The notes under the pieces are model-generated. The model ran no database searches and was not told the DNA's origin. It saw only the letters and a program-made list of their open reading frames with translations. The translations under genes and the position numbers were made by a program. This document shows positions 5,241-5,792 of a DNA stretch of 5,792 bases, one piece after another. The stretch lies in NCBI GenBank assembly GCA_002898935.1, contig BEII01000126.1:1-5792 (forward strand), read 5' to 3'. The first letter of the stretch is position 1; every line of letters begins with the position of its first letter. The DNA comes from a bacterium HR32 (GTDB lineage: Bacteria > Sysuimicrobiota > Sysuimicrobiia > Sysuimicrobiales > Sysuimicrobiaceae).

Positions 5241-5792
5241 GTGACGTCTGAGCTCCTGCGCACCGTGGACCTCGTCAAGCGGTTCGGCCAGTTCGTGGCC
5301 GTGGACCGCGTGAACTTCTCCCTCGGGGACCGGCAGCGGGTCGGCATCGTGGGGCCCAACGGCGCCGGCAAGACCACGTTCTTCAACCTGGTCACCGGAT
5401 ACCACCTGCCCGACGAGGGGAGGATCCTGTACGCGGGCGTGGACGTGACCCACCTGCCGCCCCAGCGGCGTGTGGCCATGGGGCTCGTGCGCACGTTCCA
5501 GCTCGCCTCCACCTTCGACGCCCTCCCGGTCCTGGACAACCTGGTCCTGGCGCTGTTCTCCCGGCTCCACGGCGGGACGCACGTCGGTCGTATGCTGGCC
5601 ACCCCCAGGCGCCGGTACTACGACGACCCCAGGGTGCAAGAAGCCCTCGAGCGCTTCCAGCTGGCACCCCTGCGGGACCGACTCGTCCGCCACCTGAGTT
5701 TGGGCGAGAAGCGGCGGCTGGAGATCGCCATGGCCATCCTGTCCGAGCCCCGGATCCTGATGCTGGACGCGCCCCTGGCGGGGCTGAGCGAG
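5241..5792 (+). CDS. Liv-type ABC importer ATPase (LivG-like), 3' end outside window
   Basis: The first 184 codons of an ATP-binding subunit of the branched-chain amino acid-type importer, expected to work with the LivK-like protein just upstream. Walker A GPNGAGKTT is at residues 38-46 (K44). The Q-loop is Q87 in RTFQLASTFDAL, with the RTFQ wording characteristic of LivG. A LivG-type insert of about 60 residues separates it from the signature LSLGEKRRLEIAMA starting at residue 152. Walker B then reads ILMLDAPLAGLSE: D176 is present, but A177 stands where the catalytic glutamate of LDEP normally is. The GTG at 5241 is the only start fitting the family N-terminus, yet no Shine-Dalgarno sequence precedes it; the leader is CU-rich (TTCCTCCC). 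The D-loop end, switch histidine and C-terminal helices lie beyond the window, as would livF, livH and livM if the operon is complete. Confidence 0.88.
   Translation, partial: MTSELLRTVDLVKRFGQFVAVDRVNFSLGDRQRVGIVGPNGAGKTTFFNLVTGYHLPDEGRILYAGVDVTHLPPQRRVAMGLVRTFQLASTFDALPVLDNLVLALFSRLHGGTHVGRMLATPRRRYYDDPRVQEALERFQLAPLRDRLVRHLSLGEKRRLEIAMAILSEPRILMLDAPLAGLSE

Noticed and set aside
3824..5602. A 592-residue minus-strand open frame opposite the LivK-like gene and the LivG start.
   Set aside because: Its composition (H, R, G, V repeats) is that of the antisense of a GC-rich gene, and the + strand proteins have complete family motifs.
1..5792. CRISPR arrays, tRNA or rRNA genes, insertion sequences or phage genes.
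   Set aside because: No regularly spaced repeats, cloverleaf sequence, transposase motif or flanking terminal repeat was seen on either strand.

Overview
The window is a stretch of strongly GC-rich bacterial DNA that is almost fully coding on the + strand. GTG starts are common (394, 2029, 5241), stop codons are rare in every frame, and spacing is tight. It holds parts of two unrelated ABC importers separated by one small secreted protein of unknown family. The style (very high GC, GTG starts, a Liv-type importer beside a PotABCD-type importer) suits a free-living, peptide- or amino-acid-using lineage such as a GC-rich thermophilic Firmicute, Armatimonadota/CSP1-3-like, Rokubacteria-like or Deinococcus-Thermus-like bacterium. 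No sequence in the window fixes the phylum.

Region 1 (1-3057) is a compact importer operon: the C-terminal end of a periplasmic solute-binding protein, two six-helix permeases of the PotB/PotC class, and a PotA/FbpC-class ATPase with a C-terminal TOBE-like regulatory region. Junctions are a 15-base gap, an ATGA overlap and a 10-base gap carrying a near-perfect Shine-Dalgarno sequence, so the four genes are very probably co-transcribed and translationally coupled. The substrate cannot be read from the sequence; polyamine, iron(III), thiamine-type or phosphonate ligands all belong to this superfamily.

Region 2 (3058-3238) is a 181-base gap with two inverted repeats. The larger, at 3181-3211, sits 15 bases ahead of the Shine-Dalgarno sequence of the next gene. 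Region 3 (3239-3697) encodes a 152-residue exported protein with a clear signal peptide and two cysteines in the mature part; I do not recognise its family.

Region 4 (3698-3949) has no intact gene. Its minus strand holds what looks like the broken C-terminal end of an M23 (LytM-type) peptidase, with the conserved HLH metal/active-site motif, lying tail-to-tail with the gene before it. It is followed by a 7-bp hairpin and by the only AT-rich block in the window, a tandem TATGATA repeat that is the best promoter candidate for the next gene.

Region 5 (3950-5792) is a branched-chain-amino-acid-type (HAAT/Liv) importer: a LivK-like binding protein, a GC-rich hairpin, and the start of a LivG-like ATPase that runs off the end. 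That ATPase has alanine where the Walker B catalytic glutamate is expected. The permease genes livH and livM and a livF would be expected outside the window.

I found no convincing new biological system here. The most unusual points are the M23 remnant, the Walker B substitution and the hairpin at 3181-3211.
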